Part shown: one piece after another, positions 40,839 through 47,776 of the stretch
How positions within the stretch are numbered: the stretch's first letter is position 1
How the letters are laid out: each line of letters begins with the position of its first letter
NCBI RefSeq assembly: GCF_013409625.1
Contig: NZ_JACCBF010000001.1
Location: 5,609,607 to 5,673,606, forward strand
Source: Nocardioides kongjuensis
GTDB lineage: Bacteria; Actinomycetota; Actinomycetes; Propionibacteriales; Nocardioidaceae
DNA length: 64,000 nt
Direction of reading: 5' to 3'
Program-made: the position numbers and the translations under genes
Notes under the pieces: model-generated
The model's database searches: none
Told to the model about the DNA's origin: nothing
What the model saw: only the letters and a program-made list of their open reading frames with translations

Positions 40839-41257
40839 CACGCACCGCCCTCGTGGTCCTCGATCGCGCACGGGCAGGCAGCGGGCTCGTCAGCGACGTA
40901 GTCCCACGACCCGCCGTCGCAGTTGCCGTGCTTCCCGGCCCGGCACTCCGGACACGGCTGCACGACGACCGGGACCTCGGGCACGAGCAGGTCAGCGGGG
41001 TCGACGCCCTGCGCGATGAGGTCCTCACGCTCCGAGGCAAACCGGCGGCCCTCCTCGACGAGGTCGGCCTGCTCGGCCCGGTCGGCGCACTCGATGAGCG
41101 CGGCCGCGATCCGGCGGGCGTCCTCAGACTTCGTGACGACGTACCCGTCAGGGAGCTGGAGGAGCACGACCTTCCCCATGCGCGGGTCGTCGACGACGTC
41201 AACCGTCACGGTCAGGGCGCCGGGCTGGTGCGCGCGCTTCCGCGCCTCGCTGTTCAC
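40838..41257 (-). CDS. Hypothetical phage protein with cysteine-rich end
   Basis: A 139-aa protein starting at GTG 41257. The N-terminal half is a beta domain (VTVDVVDDPRMGKVVLLQLP) and a helix (DARRIAAALIECADRAEQAD). The end has QPCPECRAGKHGNCDGG and ACPCAIEDHEGGA, a likely zinc-binding site common in actinobacterial phage proteins. It follows the RecT-like gene with a 4-nt overlap. Confidence 0.6.
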   Translation of the reverse strand: MNSEARKRAHQPGALTVTVDVVDDPRMGKVVLLQLPDGYVVTKSEDARRIAAALIECADRAEQADLVEEGRRFASEREDLIAQGVDPADLLVPEVPVVVQPCPECRAGKHGNCDGGSWDYVADEPAACPCAIEDHEGGA

Positions 41258-42396
41258 GCCTCCGCCTCAGCGAGCAGCGCGAGCAGCTTCGCCCGGTCCC
41301 CGTTGAACATCCCCAACGTCTCGACCAACGTCGACGCCTCCGCCTTCGTCAGCCCGTTGAACGAGCCGATCTCCCGACCGACCAGCACCGACGTCGTCAG
41401 CAGCCGCTCCTCGTCCGACGAAACGCCGAGACCACCGAGGAGGCTGAACAGCATCCGGTGCTGGGCGCGGGTCGACGGCCCGGGCTCCGGGTGCTCGTCG
41501 ACCACTGGCTCCTCGGCCGGCGGCTCGTCGTACGGCGGGTCCTCGACCAGCACCGCGTCGTGCACGTCCTGGTCGTCGTCGACGGGGGACGCGACGTCTT
41601 CCCCGGACACGCCCCCAGCCGCGCCGCCGTCGTCACCCCCCGCCGACGACTCGGCCACCGGAGCCGGTGCGTGGTCATCAGCACCCGGCAACGGCGGACC
41701 GTCCTCCACCGACGACGCAGCAGGCGCCGCCGGAGCCTCCACAGCAGCCGGGGGAGCGGCCGCCGTCTTCCGCGCCGCGCGCTTCCGGGTCACCTTCGTG
41801 CCCGACGTCGGCGCCGTGTTCCCGTCCTCGTCCTCGACGACCGCACCCTCGAGCTCGTTGAACTCCTCGAGCGACCGGAACCCGTGGATCACGTCCGGGA
41901 ACACCAGCCGGCACAGCTCGGTCGTCGTACGCGCCTGCAGCATCTGCCGCGGGTAGTTCTTCCACACGCCCTTGCCCGCGACCCCGGCCTGCCGGGCGAG
42001 GTCGATGGTCCACTCCAGCGTCGTCCAGTTGTCGGAGTTCGCGCGCCGGGCACGCATCACGCAGCGCGTGCCGGTGGTCTCGACGATCTCCAGCGCGTGG
42101 CCCTGCGACAGCACCATGGCGCGCATCGCCTCGGCCGACATGGCCGGCTTCCCCTCGATCACGTGGGTCTGGGTCAGCGCGGTCATCGGCGGCAGGCCGA
42201 CCTCGCGGCCGTAGAGGATCGCGGCGGCGGTCGCGGTGGCCGAGCCGCGGAGACCGCGCGGGACGAAGTCGGTCGTCGACAGCGCCTTGGCCAGCTCGAT
42301 GACCGGGGCCAGGACGGGGATCCAGGAGTCGGTGTCCTGGTTGGCGACCTCGCGGGTCGCGGCGGCCGCGGGGACGGCGGGCAGGTTCTCGGTCAT
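41254..42396 (-). CDS. RecT-like single-strand annealing protein
   Basis: A 380-aa protein. The core at residues 20-190 has AILYGREVGLPPMTALTQTH, VIEGKPAMSAEAMRAMVLSQ and GVWKNYPRQMLQARTTTELC, the actinophage RecT pattern. A long Pro/Ala/Asp-rich linker (about 210-310) connects it to a C-terminal helical domain (QHRMLFSLLGGLGVSSDEER). It should anneal single strands made by the exonuclease encoded just upstream. A 50-aa membrane peptide gene lies between the two. Confidence 0.82.
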   Translation of the reverse strand: MTENLPAVPAAAATREVANQDTDSWIPVLAPVIELAKALSTTDFVPRGLRGSATATAAAILYGREVGLPPMTALTQTHVIEGKPAMSAEAMRAMVLSQGHALEIVETTGTRCVMRARRANSDNWTTLEWTIDLARQAGVAGKGVWKNYPRQMLQARTTTELCRLVFPDVIHGFRSLEEFNELEGAVVEDEDGNTAPTSGTKVTRKRAARKTAAAPPAAVEAPAAPAASSVEDGPPLPGADDHAPAPVAESSAGGDDGGAAGGVSGEDVASPVDDDQDVHDAVLVEDPPYDEPPAEEPVVDEHPEPGPSTRAQHRMLFSLLGGLGVSSDEERLLTTSVLVGREIGSFNGLTKAEASTLVETLGMFNGDRAKLLALLAEAEA

Positions 42397-42545
42397 CGGG
42401 TGGTCCTTCGAGCGGGGTGGATGAGGGTCAGGTGGTCGCCACGCAGGCGACGGTTCTCGGCGGCGAGGTCGGCGTTGCCGGCCACGGCGATCGCGAGGAG
42501 GACGGTCAGCACGAGCACGCAGAGCGCGAGGGCGAGGACGATCAC
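42393..42545 (-). CDS. 50-aa single-pass membrane protein
   Basis: GTG 42545 to TGA 42393. Residues 2-22 are a transmembrane helix (IVLALALCVLVLTVLLAIAV), followed by a basic coil (DLAAENRRLRGDHLTLIHPA). It overlaps the exonuclease gene (GTGA) and the RecT-like gene (ATGA) by 4 nt each, so it is a coupled gene within the recombination operon. Its topology resembles Rz-like or phage inhibitor peptides. Its role is unknown. Confidence 0.65.
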   Translation of the reverse strand: MIVLALALCVLVLTVLLAIAVAGNADLAAENRRLRGDHLTLIHPARRTTR

Positions 42546-43405
42546 GGCTGCTCCGCCTCACCGATTAGCGGCTCCGGACCGCGCTTCCGGTACCACCAGT
42601 CGTGGTCCTGCTGCCACCGCATCGACATCCGCAGGTACGCGAGGTACTTCAGCTCCCGCAGCCCGCCGAGCGTGACCGGCAGCATCCGCGCCGAGTCCGG
42701 CCCGATGTGCGCGACGTACATCAGCTCGGCGCGCGGCTTGTCGGTGGTCTCCGACTCCGGCCCGTCCGGCTGCCACAGGTCGGCGAAGTCGTACCCGGTC
42801 AGCTGGAGACCGGTCTTGTTCTGCACGCTGTTCCCGGTCTTCACGTCGATGTACGCGAACGCGTTGTCCCGCACACCGATCCGTGCCGCGAGGTCAGCGG
42901 TACCGGCCCACGCCGCCGACCCGATCCCGAGCGCGGCCGCGCGCTCCGGGGTCATCGCGACCGGGAACTCCGTCGCCACCGGCTCGACCTGCCAGTCGTC
43001 GAGCAGCCGGGCGTAGGCCTCGACAGGGCCGCGGATCTCGTCCGGCACGTCGGGCGCCTCGCCCCACGCGAGGGCCTCGCCCATCTTGTGGATCTTCGTG
43101 CCGCGCTCGGCGGCCTCGTTCATGTACCGGTCGGGCGCACCCTTCAGGTACTCGTACCGGTCGAGCGCCGGCATCTCGGCGACCTGGTCCCACTCGTTGA
43201 GGACGATCTTCGCTGCGACGTCGGCACCCCACGACGGCGGCGGGCCGGGCAGGGCGGACAGGATGGTGGTGACGCCGGGGACCTTGTGGGGGTCGGTGCT
43301 GGTGTAGCGGCGGCAGTCGCAGTCCAGCAGGTACGAGTGACTGGTCTTCCCGTTGATGAGCCAGTCCTTGCGGGTGAGCCGCGGCCTGGTCTTCGTCGCG
43401 GTCAC
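42542..43405 (-). CDS. RecE/Cas4-like PD-(D/E)XK exonuclease
   Basis: A 287-aa protein starting at GTG 43405. It has KVPGVTTILSALPGPPPSWG, then ERGTKIHKMGEALAWGEAPD (RGTxxH motif), TEFPVAMTPERAAALGIGSA, WAGTADLAARIG (catalytic Asp) and AFAYIDVKTGNSVQNKTGLQ (D-x-K-T core and Q of motif III). This order matches the phage PD-(D/E)XK nucleases paired with RecT. It should resect double-strand ends for annealing. Confidence 0.85.
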   Translation of the reverse strand: MTATKTRPRLTRKDWLINGKTSHSYLLDCDCRRYTSTDPHKVPGVTTILSALPGPPPSWGADVAAKIVLNEWDQVAEMPALDRYEYLKGAPDRYMNEAAERGTKIHKMGEALAWGEAPDVPDEIRGPVEAYARLLDDWQVEPVATEFPVAMTPERAAALGIGSAAWAGTADLAARIGVRDNAFAYIDVKTGNSVQNKTGLQLTGYDFADLWQPDGPESETTDKPRAELMYVAHIGPDSARMLPVTLGGLRELKYLAYLRMSMRWQQDHDWWYRKRGPEPLIGEAEQP

Positions 43406-43653
43406 CGGGTCACCCCGCGGGCCACCGTCGTCGAGTACCGGAACGACGGCGCCGCATCCGGATCGATGAACAGCCGACGCTTCGGCCGATACGTCGCCGA
43501 CCGCGCCGTGTGCTTGGTCTGGGCGGCGATCGGCGCCGCGTGCTTCGGCCGGTGATGCACCGCCAGCACGCCACACGCGGCAGCCGGCGCGACCGGGCAG
43601 ACGGTGCCGTCCTCGAGGTGACGGAACGGCGGAGGGGTGGAGCCCTTGCTCAT
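43402..43653 (-). CDS. Small basic protein
   Basis: An 83-aa protein with PPFRHLEDGTVCPVAPAAAC then HHRPKHAAPIAAQTKHTARS and RPKRRLFIDPDAAPSFRYST. It is basic, with few secondary elements and no recognised family. It lies between the Cro-like gene and the exonuclease gene, with 4-nt overlaps on both sides, so it is probably the second early gene. Confidence 0.55.
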   Translation of the reverse strand: MSKGSTPPPFRHLEDGTVCPVAPAAACGVLAVHHRPKHAAPIAAQTKHTARSATYRPKRRLFIDPDAAPSFRYSTTVARGVTR

Positions 43654-43889
43654 GCCGTCGCCCCCTCGGTGGTGGCGATGCCGGCGGTCAGCTGGTCGAT
43701 CGAGACGTGCAGCTCGGCGGCGACGGCGGCCAGCTCGTTGACGTCGAACGGGATCGCACCCCGCAGTCGCTTCGAGAGGCCGGTCTGGCTGAGGCCGACC
43801 TTGGCGGCCAGCTCTGTCTGGGAGACGTCCTGGCGGGCCATCTCGGCCCGGACGTTCGCCCCCGTGAGGGCGGTGGGTGTCTTGGTCAT
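43650..43889 (-). CDS. Cro-like XRE-family regulator
   Basis: A 79-aa protein, little more than one HTH: DVSQTELAAKVGLSQTGLSK then RLRGAIPFDVNELAAVAAEL. The recognition helix closely resembles that of the divergent repressor (both have SKRLRG followed by PF). This fits two regulators competing for the same operators. It is the first gene of the minus-strand early operon, transcribed from the promoter overlapping the paired 17-bp operators. Confidence 0.85.
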   Translation of the reverse strand: MTKTPTALTGANVRAEMARQDVSQTELAAKVGLSQTGLSKRLRGAIPFDVNELAAVAAELHVSIDQLTAGIATTEGATA

Positions 43890-43897
43890 GGGGCCAT

Positions 43898-43933
43898 GTT
43901 TTAGTGCGCTACGCACTAGTGCGTCAAGCACTA
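43898..43933 (-). promoter_or_regulatory. Early promoter with two overlapping 17-bp operators
   Basis: TAGTGCGCTACGCACTA (43902-43918) and TAGTGCGTCAAGCACTA (43917-43933) are near-perfect palindromes overlapping by 2 bp. On the minus strand a promoter fits TTGACG (43927-43922), an 18-bp spacer, and TAAAAC (43903-43898), fully covered by the operators. Binding of the repressor should shut off the Cro-like/early operon. The repressor's own promoter must lie in 43934-44006, where TACATT at 43994-43999 would give a leaderless mRNA starting near ATG 44007. Confidence 0.75.
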
Positions 43934-44006
43934 CAACGGTGTGATTCGAGAAAGTTTTGCCCAGATCTGCTGGCGTCGTATGCGCTCAGTGACTACATTG
44001 CAGGTC

Positions 44007-44309
44007 ATGAGCACTGCACCCTTCCCCGCTCCAGGGTCCGAGCGGATCCGCTTCGCGGACGAGATCCGCGTGCTGATGACGCGCCGGCGCCTCACCCAGG
44101 GGGACCTCGCGACGGTCCTCGGCGTCGGTCAGAGCGAGATCAGCAAGCGCCTGCGCGGCACGGTCCCGTTCCGCTTCGACGAGATCGTCGAGCTCGCGCG
44201 CTACTTCGACGTGTCGATCGGCTCGCTGTTCGGCGAGGACTCGACCCGCCGTCCGGATGGTCCTGACGGCGGCGGGCAGGCGGCCTCTCGCGGGGTTAAC
44301 AAACGTTAA
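44007..44309 (+). CDS. rep: Phage immunity repressor, prophage form
   Basis: A 100-aa XRE-type repressor. The HTH covers about residues 20-78 (RRLTQGDLATVLGVGQSEIS, KRLRGTVPFRFDEIVELARY). A Gly/Pro/Asp-rich tail ends at GVNKR. The last four codons, GTT AAC AAA CGT, are in the attR core, and TAA (44307-44309) comes from host DNA. In the phage circle the frame would continue for 17 residues to LVVAVAA, giving 117 aa. There is no peptidase domain for RecA-type self-cleavage. It is divergent from the Cro-like gene and 22 bp from the host dehydrogenase start. Confidence 0.85.
   Translation: MSTAPFPAPGSERIRFADEIRVLMTRRRLTQGDLATVLGVGQSEISKRLRGTVPFRFDEIVELARYFDVSIGSLFGEDSTRRPDGPDGGGQAASRGVNKR
44294..44305. 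repeat. attR core
   Basis: GGTTAACAAACG, identical to 14181-14192. Phage DNA is to the left (end of the repressor gene), host DNA to the right (promoter of the acyl-CoA dehydrogenase gene). The reconstructed empty site reads CTCGCC then GGTTAACAAACG then TTAACC. Confidence 0.85.
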
Positions 44310-44325
44310 CCTCGTGGCCTACGAT
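44294..44325 (+). promoter_or_regulatory. Promoter/operator of the acyl-CoA dehydrogenase gene, overlapping attR
   Basis: GGTTAAC-AAAC-GTTAACC (44294-44311) is an inverted repeat with perfect 7-bp arms. TTAACA (44296-44301) fits a -35 element; TACGAT (44320-44325) fits a -10 after an 18-bp spacer. The start would fall near 44332, the ATG itself, so the message may be leaderless. A repressor on the palindrome would cover the -35. Because the phage core repeats the left 12 bp, insertion leaves the site intact. Confidence 0.6.
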
Positions 44326-44331
44326 GGGGGC

Positions 44332-45531
44332 ATGACCCAGTTCGAGCTGTCGCGTGAGCACGAGGAGTTCCGTCGTACCGTCCGGGACTTCGCCGAGGCC
44401 ACCATCCGCCCCCATGTGGCGGAGTGGGACAAGGCGCACCACTTCCCGACCGACGTCGTCCAGAAGATGGGTGAGCTGGGGCTGTTCGGCCTCACCGCGC
44501 CCGAGGAGTACGGCGGCGCCGGCCTCGACGCGTCCGACGGCCCGTTCACCTCGCTGTGCCTGGCGATCGAGGAGCTCGGCCGGATCGACCAGTCCCTGGG
44601 CGTGACCCTGGAGGCGGGCGTCGGCCTCGGCATCAACCCGATCCTGACCTACGGCACCGACGAGCAGAAGAAGACCTGGCTGCCCGACCTGGTCGCCGGC
44701 CGGCGGCTCGCCGGCTTCGGGCTCACCGAGCCCGGCGCGGGCTCCGACGCAGGCGCCACCAAGACCCGGGCCGAGCTCGACAACGGCGAGTGGGTGATCA
44801 ACGGCGGCAAGCAGTTCATCACCAACTCCGGCTCCGACATCACCAGCCTGGTCACCGTCACCGCCCGCACCGGCGTCTCCGAGTCCGGCAAGCCCGAGAT
44901 CTCCGCGATCATCGTGCCGTCCGGTACGCCGGGCTTCGTCGCCGAGCCGCCGTACGACAAGCTCGGCTGGCACATCTCCGACACCCACCCGCTCTCGTTC
45001 ACCGACTGCCGGGTGCCCGAGCAGAACCTGGTCGGCGAGCGGGGCCGCGGCTACGCGCAGTTCCTCGCCATCCTCGACGACGGCCGCGTCGCCATCGCTG
45101 CGCTCGCCGTCGGCCTGATCCAGGCCTGCGTCGACCTGTGCGTCGAGTACTCCCTCGACCGCCACACCATGGGCGGCCCGATCGGGCGCAAGCAGGGGGT
45201 CGCCTTCCAGATCGCCGACCTCGAGGTCATGCTGCACGCCTCGCGGATGCTGACCTACCGCGCGGCCGCGATGAAGGACGCGATGGAGGGCGGCCGGGGC
45301 CCGTCGATGAAGGAGTTCAAGCAGGCCGCGTCGGTCGCGAAGCTCTACGCGAGCGAGTCCGCCGTCACCGCGACCCGGATCGCCACCCAGGTCTTCGGCG
45401 GCTACGGCTTCATGGAGGAGTACCCGGTCGCGCGGTTCTACCGCGACGCCAAGATCCTCGAGATCGGCGAGGGCACGTCCGAGGTGCAGCGGATGCTCAT
45501 CGCCCGCGGTCTCGGCCTGCCCGTCGAGTGA
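44332..45531 (+). CDS. Acyl-CoA dehydrogenase
   Basis: A 399-aa FAD-dependent enzyme introducing the alpha-beta double bond in acyl-CoA. The N-terminal helical domain contains FGLTAPEEYGGAGLDASDGP. The middle part has GFGLTEPGAGSDAGATKTRA (FAD/substrate loop). The C-terminal domain has MGGPIGRKQGVAFQIADLEV, TQVFGGYGFMEEYPVARFYR and AKILEIGEGTSEVQRMLIAR, with the catalytic-type Glu of EGTSE. Chain-length preference is not readable. Its promoter region is the phage attachment site. The 3' end overlaps a convergent gene by 35 nt. Confidence 0.95.
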   Translation: MTQFELSREHEEFRRTVRDFAEATIRPHVAEWDKAHHFPTDVVQKMGELGLFGLTAPEEYGGAGLDASDGPFTSLCLAIEELGRIDQSLGVTLEAGVGLGINPILTYGTDEQKKTWLPDLVAGRRLAGFGLTEPGAGSDAGATKTRAELDNGEWVINGGKQFITNSGSDITSLVTVTARTGVSESGKPEISAIIVPSGTPGFVAEPPYDKLGWHISDTHPLSFTDCRVPEQNLVGERGRGYAQFLAILDDGRVAIAALAVGLIQACVDLCVEYSLDRHTMGGPIGRKQGVAFQIADLEVMLHASRMLTYRAAAMKDAMEGGRGPSMKEFKQAASVAKLYASESAVTATRIATQVFGGYGFMEEYPVARFYRDAKILEIGEGTSEVQRMLIARGLGLPVE

Positions 45532-46591
45532 GCAGCACCGCGACGAGCACCACCAGCGCGCCGGCTCCGATCCAGATCGGGGCCGGCGCGCTGTCGTCGT
45601 CGGGGGCGTCGGCAGGCTCGGCGGATGGCTCGGGGGCGGCGTCCGCGCGGCCGGTGTAGTCGGGTACGCCGTCGGCGGGGACGCCGTCGACCGCGAGGGT
45701 CACGCTGACCGTCGCCGGCGCGGCCTCGGGCGGCAGCCCGACGAGCACGTAGTGCTCGCCGGCGAGCGAGGCCCCCGCCCGGGTCGGGTCGAACGAGTTG
45801 CGGTGGAGGTAGGACGTCACGTGGCTCTGCGCCCAGCCCGGGCCGCTCGCCGCGACGTCCTCGCCGAGCAGCGGACCGAGGACGGTCACGCTGGCCGCGG
45901 CACTGCCGTCCACCTGGGCGCGCAGGTCCTGGTCCCAGTCGACCGGGACGGCCAGCACCGCCTGACGACCGGGCCGGAGCGCGACCTCGTGGCTGCCCGG
46001 CCCGACGACGGGGGCGTCGTCGGGCGTCGTACCGGCGAGGACCGGCTGCGGTGACGGAGCCGGCTCCACCGGCTGCCAGGTCGGCTCCGCGGGCTCGGGC
46101 AGCAGGTCGTACGCGTACGTCGACAGCGGCGGCTCCTCCTCGACCACCAGCGTCGCGGCGCGTCCCCGGTCGACCGGGTCGCTCGGCAGGCCGACGGTCA
46201 CGTACAGCTCCGCGGCGGTGCCGCACGGGTGGTCCGGCTGGTCGGTCCAGGTCGACGCGGTCGTGGTGAGCAGGGGAGCCGGTTCGCCGCGGGTGGGACG
46301 GAACACGGCGCCGCTGCCGCAGCCGGTGTCCGCCGGCGTCGTGCCGATGGTGAGGCGGACACCCTCGCCGACCGAGTCGCCGGCACCGACGTACCAGAGC
46401 CCCACGTGGAAGGTGCTGCCGGTCGCTGTGCGGTGCAGCCGGAACGTGGTCGGAGCGTCGGTCGGCAGGGTGATCGGCTGGCTGCCCGACGCCAGGGTCG
46501 GGACGTCGGCGTGCGCGTCCGGCGGGAGGAGGACCGGCAGCGCCAGCAGGACGGCGAGCAGGCCGCTCAGCGCGCCCAGAGGTCGGTCCAC
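45497..46591 (-). CDS. Secreted, membrane-anchored protein of unknown function
   Basis: A 364-aa protein starting at GTG 46591. Signal peptide about 1-28 (LSGLLAVLLALPVLLPPDAHA-D), then two beta-rich domains with similar wording (PITLPTDAPTTFRLHRTATG and HEVALRPGRQAVLAVPVDWD). An acidic Pro/Ala stalk and a C-terminal transmembrane helix (WIGAGALVVLVAVLLTRRAG) follow. The topology suggests an extracellular protein anchored at the C-terminus. The family is not named. It overlaps the Maf gene by 25 nt. Confidence 0.7.
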   Translation of the reverse strand: MDRPLGALSGLLAVLLALPVLLPPDAHADVPTLASGSQPITLPTDAPTTFRLHRTATGSTFHVGLWYVGAGDSVGEGVRLTIGTTPADTGCGSGAVFRPTRGEPAPLLTTTASTWTDQPDHPCGTAAELYVTVGLPSDPVDRGRAATLVVEEEPPLSTYAYDLLPEPAEPTWQPVEPAPSPQPVLAGTTPDDAPVVGPGSHEVALRPGRQAVLAVPVDWDQDLRAQVDGSAAASVTVLGPLLGEDVAASGPGWAQSHVTSYLHRNSFDPTRAGASLAGEHYVLVGLPPEAAPATVSVTLAVDGVPADGVPDYTGRADAAPEPSAEPADAPDDDSAPAPIWIGAGALVVLVAVLLTRRAGRDRGR

Positions 46592-47166
46592 GAGTGCCCG
46601 AGCTCCCGGACCAGCCCGCGCAGCAGCGGCAGGCTGACCCCGACGACGTTGTGGTGGTCGCCCTCGATGCTGGTGACGAATCCGCCGCCGAGGCCGTCGA
46701 CGGTGAACGCGCCGGCGACGTGCAACGGCTCGCCGGTCGCGACGTACGCCGCGATCTCGTCGTCGGTCAGGTCGGCGAAGTGGACCTTCGTCGAGGCGGT
46801 CGCGGCGACCTGGTGGCCGGTCGCGCGGTCGTGGAGGCAGTGGCCGGTGTGCAGCACCCCGGACCGACCGCGCATCGACTGCCAGCGCCGCGTGGCGTCG
46901 GCGGCGTCGTCGGGCTTGCCGAGGGCGAGCCCGTCGAGCTCGAGCACGGAGTCGCAGCCGAGGACCAGCCCGTCGGCGGGCACGTCGTCACGCCCGGCCA
47001 CCGCAGCGCACTTGAGCTCGGCCAGGCGCAGCGCCAGCTCCGCGGGCGGAACGTCGGTGACCTGCGACTCGTCGACGCCGGAGACGATCACCTGCGGGTC
47101 GAGACCGGCGCTGCGCAGGGTCGCCAGGCGTGCGGGGGAGGCAGAGGCGAGCACGAAGGTCGGCAC
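46567..47166 (-). CDS. maf: Maf-family nucleoside triphosphate pyrophosphatase
   Basis: A 199-aa enzyme starting at GTG 47166. It has VLASASPARLATLRSAGL at residues 5-22, the conserved S-x-S-P-R-R region with A in place of one R. ELALRLAELKCAAVAG, LVLGCDSVLELDGLALGKPD and AGAFTVDGLGGGFVTSIEGD (catalytic Asp and SIEGD loop) follow. Maf proteins hydrolyse dTTP/UTP and modified nucleotides to the monophosphate. In actinobacteria maf often lies near acyl-CoA carboxylase and birA genes. Confidence 0.93.
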   Translation of the reverse strand: MPTFVLASASPARLATLRSAGLDPQVIVSGVDESQVTDVPPAELALRLAELKCAAVAGRDDVPADGLVLGCDSVLELDGLALGKPDDAADATRRWQSMRGRSGVLHTGHCLHDRATGHQVAATASTKVHFADLTDDEIAAYVATGEPLHVAGAFTVDGLGGGFVTSIEGDHHNVVGVSLPLLRGLVRELGHSWTDLWAR

Positions 47167-47260
47167 GTCGTCACCCTAACGAGGTCCGGTGACGCAACCT
47201 TTTCGGGACGTCGTGAGTCGTGATCGGTGACAGGCTGACGACGTGGACTCGGGAGGTGCC

Positions 47261-47776
47261 GTGGACGGTGGGGCCGACGACCCGGTCCGGCGGTGCTTCG
47301 ACGCGTCGTACCGGCGGCTGGTGGGGCAGATGTACGGCGTGTGCGGGAGCCTCGCCGAGGCCGAGGAGGTCGTGGCCGAGGCGTTCGCTCGGGCGGTGGC
47401 GTCCAGGCGCACCTTCGAACGGGTCGAGCAACCGGAGGCCTGGCTGCGCACGGTGGCCGTCAACGTCGCCCGCACGCGCCGCCGTCGCAGCGTCCTCGGC
47501 CAGCGCCTGACCCATGGCCGTGCCGAGCAGCCGGTCGCCCGTGACGCCGAGCTGTCCGAGGAGCGGCTGGTGCTGGTGGCCGCGCTCCGGACGCTGCCGG
47601 CGTCGCAGCGCGAGGCGCTCGCTCTGCACTACCTGGCCGACCTCCCCGTCGCGGAGGTCGCGGCCACCCTCGGTGTCGCCGTCGGCACGGTCAAGGCGCG
47701 GCTCAGCCGTGGCCGGACCGCACTCGCAGCAGCACTCGACGACGCCGCCCTCGTGAACGGAGGACCCCGTGGCTGA
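47261..47776 (+). CDS. SigE-family ECF-type sigma factor
   Basis: About 171 aa from GTG 47261, preceded by GGGAGGT; GTG 47243 would add 6 residues. Region 2 is YRRLVGQMYGVCGSLAEAEE and ASRRTFERVEQPEAWLRTVA; region 4 is LRTLPASQREALALHYLADL then VAATLGVAVGTVKARLSRGR. It directs RNA polymerase to a specific regulon. The next gene, overlapping by 8 nt, encodes a membrane protein likely acting as its partner or anti-sigma factor. Confidence 0.9.
   Translation: MDGGADDPVRRCFDASYRRLVGQMYGVCGSLAEAEEVVAEAFARAVASRRTFERVEQPEAWLRTVAVNVARTRRRRSVLGQRLTHGRAEQPVARDAELSEERLVLVAALRTLPASQREALALHYLADLPVAEVAATLGVAVGTVKARLSRGRTALAAALDDAALVNGGPRG

Larger units (their letters stand above)
14181..44305. mobile_element. 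Complete-looking siphovirus-type prophage, about 30.1 kb
   Basis: The element is bounded by the 12-bp direct repeat GGTTAACAAACG. It contains integrase, repressor and Cro-like regulator, recombination genes, HK97-type head genes (terminase, portal, protease, capsid), connectors, a long-tail module with a 1100-aa tape measure, and lysis genes. All key modules are present without visible frameshifts apart from the expected tail-chaperone shift, so it is probably inducible. No replicative polymerase, primase or helicase gene is seen, so replication must lean on the host. The element interrupts no gene. Confidence 0.95.
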
